Positions 62,801 through 64,000 of a stretch of 64,000 bases of DNA are shown piece by piece. Origin of the DNA: Streptomyces sp. NRRL F-6492. GTDB lineage: Bacteria > Actinomycetota > Actinomycetes > Streptomycetales > Streptomycetaceae. Every line of letters begins with the position of its first letter. Position 1 is the first letter of the stretch. Under the pieces are notes generated by a model. It was not told the DNA's origin and searched no databases. It saw only the letters and a program-made list of their open reading frames with translations. The stretch covers positions 62,001 to 126,000 of the forward strand of contig NZ_LGEG01000116.1 in NCBI RefSeq assembly GCF_001280125.1. The letters are read 5' to 3'. Made by a program: the position numbers and the translations under genes.

Positions 62801-64000
62801 TGCGGCCGCTCTGCGCGCCGGCGCCCACGGTGGCGTGGCTGCGGACCGACCAGTCCTTGACGTCGCCCTCGTAGACGGTGTCGCTCAGGCTGCCCCGGAC
62901 GAGGATCTGCACGTCGTGGGAGTGCATGGTGGTCTTGCGACGCAGCCGTACCCGGATGCCGGTGGACAGCAACTGGTCCTTGTTGATCCGGAGGTTGGTC
63001 TCCGAGAGGGCGGCCGTCAGCTCGCGGTGGTTGTGCCGCTGGGCCTCGGCCTCCTCGTCACTGACGCCGGGGGCGGGCGCGGTGGCGCCGAACGCGGGCA
63101 GGTAGCCCGCGAGGCGGGGATCGGTGGCGAACATCCGCAGCACGGCGCGCACCATCGGCCCGGTGTCGACCTGGCTCAGCGCGACGCTCGATCCCTTCCC
63201 GTCGTAAGGGAGGTGGCGTTCCACCTCCTGTTCCCCGCCGTCGCCGTCGGTGCGCTTCGGCTTGCTCACGAAGTCCCCGGGGGTCACGCCGGCCGGCAGC
63301 GGCAGCCCGAACGCGTGCGCCTCGTCGGCCCGGAGGCTGATCCACACGTTCATGGTGTGGACGGCCACCCTGGCCTCGGGGCGCAGGACCGCGCGGACCG
63401 AGCGGGGCCCCGTGCCCTCGGCGGTGAACGTCACGGTTCCGAAGTAGAGCGCCTTCTCCCCCTTCACCTCGGCGCCCTGGCGGCTCGCGACGCTCTGCTC
63501 GGCCACCGTGAAGCGTGCCGTGCGGGCCGCCGCGACCGGCATGGCGGTGGCCCGGACGACGGCCGCGTTCGCCGCCGCCCCGACGCCGATCGCCGGCCCC
63601 AGGCCCGCCTGCAGGGACCGGCCCTTGCCCGCGCCGTCGGTCACCGCGGTCTGGCCGTGCTGGTGGGTGCGCAGCTGGGTCCTGCCGGTGCCCCAGGCCG
63701 GGGAGAGGCCGGTGACCGCGGCGCGCAGCCGGTAGCTGCCGGCCGTCCTGCCGTCCCTGGAGTACAGGTCCTCGCCGTTCACGCCGTCACGCAGCAGCCG
63801 GGGCAGGTCCTCCAGGACGGTCGCCGTGGAGGTCGCCTCGTACAGCCGGCCCCGGCCCGGCGCGCCGGGCTCGACGAGCGAGGGGTGCAGTACGGAGGCG
63901 ACGGCGTCGAACAGGCCGCGGCCCGACCGGTGGGGCGCGGAGTCGTCGGTGACGGCGACCGGAGCCAGCGAGTCGGCGAGGGAGACGCGGCGGCCGGTGT
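59892..64000 (-). CDS. C-terminal part of a giant modular beta-rich protein
   Basis: At least 1,369 residues are visible and the frame stays open to the right edge, so the start lies outside. The GTG at 63782 is not a credible start because coding sequence continues through it. The product is a chain of four or five imperfect modules of 200-300 residues. Each has a Gly/Ser/Thr/Arg-rich loop (for example SGRSSSRSIGGLVLGQARLI and GQTGQGTGSTVQVGATG) followed by beta strands such as AALHLDVEATM, CDLLVTMVAEVKV, PVRASLELYRGG and VQFTLDVRAVARVTG. Charged helical spacers separate the modules. No transmembrane segment, signal peptide or catalytic motif is visible here. The layout recalls the giant, possibly toxin-like or surface proteins of streptomycetes. 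No function is assigned. Confidence 0.85.
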   Translation of the reverse strand, partial: TGRRVSLADSLAPVAVTDDSAPHRSGRGLFDAVASVLHPSLVEPGAPGRGRLYEATSTATVLEDLPRLLRDGVNGEDLYSRDGRTAGSYRLRAAVTGLSPAWGTGRTQLRTHQHGQTAVTDGAGKGRSLQAGLGPAIGVGAAANAAVVRATAMPVAAARTARFTVAEQSVASRQGAEVKGEKALYFGTVTFTAEGTGPRSVRAVLRPEARVAVHTMNVWISLRADEAHAFGLPLPAGVTPGDFVSKPKRTDGDGGEQEVERHLPYDGKGSSVALSQVDTGPMVRAVLRMFATDPRLAGYLPAFGATAPAPGVSDEEAEAQRHNHRELTAALSETNLRINKDQLLSTGIRVRLRRKTTMHSHDVQILVRGSLSDTVYEGDVKDWSVRSHATVGAGAQSGRSSSRSIGGLVLGQARLIPGILTAGARYERHSSGSYRNQAGTTGRTDVVANGSDTAAAFRAALHLDVEATMTSRPRKLARGLTVGGPGRDVPEAETLTYMNLGSQDVRLLTPAEFTLDQEGKDRADAALAAGTAPAPPAATVAAGGIGDLAGLAPDAGAGPVLRDWQLVETVDAQPVRELAFALLSRAAARNRGLREDPALATEGLAPRLAIEERFGERAVQAALRQAASSGWIVKNLRYPRRLAALDGAVGTRLALANPRFVHTAEGPGTETFVLGGHQSAGQTGQGTGSTVQVGATGTENGAAWRAGQGLSAFRTTSEGDTETYALSGTVERNAHTPKKGPLHLVQCDLLVTMVAEVKVTGGGPYVAQGARTLPAAAGVWLTEEQLPEALRRRPRPGARPSAGASTASSAPRGESPAESSRTAAERTAAERTAGAEGSSPAARPAVTGPGFRRELPLGFGMIEDLPDFVPLLAGLRERLVATRRQDLADTLLPRRQLDDRNDNVRRLLRVLDRDGSAGLLSGAMDGGVTVELLDGRRTPHWAVFKVDRVGDGEFLGDADDRRDMEYITSAVAQQATSHDEGTTTGVEGVLAGSGKPDGGAGQVKSTGGAAGAALGSGASRRRGTASRGQLGMKTVADAGSAAVARMRVPVRASLELYRGGTRVAFARLDGLTLTHRAPRADLEALSRAELPARDVAAVARGPHAPDPAAPADPAAWRASGARLPMEAQVNGFHGVTQVRQLLTSAIRQAGGGARFRDRGRAAAYALNEAVSTEWMIAALPLLTSAGADLPPVHASGAEGQNLRASLHARLRDGRILGVGDKMAFETIGQSHLEGMRPTQRDGQSAAEHGRSARGLVGAGLLNADQFRLNQLMANAGGSGGTTDAAANASGSMPVHKPKSGSVLVQFTLDVRAVARVTGRIRSGTTATAVRETTLARPVVVRMPEHAVRLMLTARPARLHDPDGHLGPR

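Overview
The window is a 64 kb piece of a high-GC actinobacterial chromosome, almost certainly Streptomyces. Third codon positions are overwhelmingly G or C, GTG starts are common, many genes overlap as ATGA or GTGA, lipoproteins and twin-arginine signals are frequent, and the terminators are long GC hairpins without U-tracts. From memory, the gene order aconitase / HTH-MurA / ngcEFG / rok7B7 / xylFGH / dxs / fadAB / rnd / hemE / hemG / hemQ / MNIO / murC follows the Streptomyces coelicolor SCO5998-SCO6060 region. No rRNA, tRNA, CRISPR array, intact insertion sequence or prophage was seen.

Layout. 0-6 kb: the end of a proline-rich membrane protein, a small membrane-anchored hypothetical, and a GH13 glucosidase / LLM flavin oxidoreductase / trehalose-synthase-like GH13 cluster. 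6-13 kb: a DUF5701-like protein, a secreted endonuclease/exonuclease/phosphatase (EEP) protein, an imine-reductase-like enzyme divergent from an HxlR regulator, msrB, murC, and a RibD-type reductase carrying an 18-bp minisatellite. 13-21 kb: ZapE-like ATPase, OsmC peroxidase, PhoX-like Tat protein, PPK2, a polysaccharide deacetylase lipoprotein, a two-gene ABC exporter and a PTH2-like protein. 21-23.6 kb: an MNIO (DUF692) oxidase translationally coupled to a membrane protein ending in a 76-residue Ser/Gly/Cys tail. This is the best candidate for an undescribed system. 23.8-30 kb: hemQ, hemG and hemE of the coproporphyrin-dependent haem route, with a DUF4349 lipoprotein and a CoA-disulfide-reductase-like enzyme between them.

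30-41 kb: a NarL-type response regulator, RNase D, the fadA-fadB beta-oxidation operon, a beta-propeller-like hypothetical, an APC amino acid permease and dxs. 41.7-50.2 kb: sugar uptake, with xylFGH, the ROK regulator rok7B7 and ngcEFG all transcribed leftward. Hairpins separate the binding-protein genes from their permeases, and putative operators lie upstream of xylF and ngcE. 50.5-57 kb: a secreted FG-GAP protein, aconitase, a VOC protein and an HTH-MurA fusion. A palindrome shared by two promoter regions here suggests autoregulation. 57-64 kb: a secreted EEP nuclease fused to FG-GAP repeats, and the C-terminal >1,300 residues of a giant modular protein that runs off the right edge.

Most functional calls rest on family motifs read by eye. 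Regulatory calls rest on symmetry and position only.
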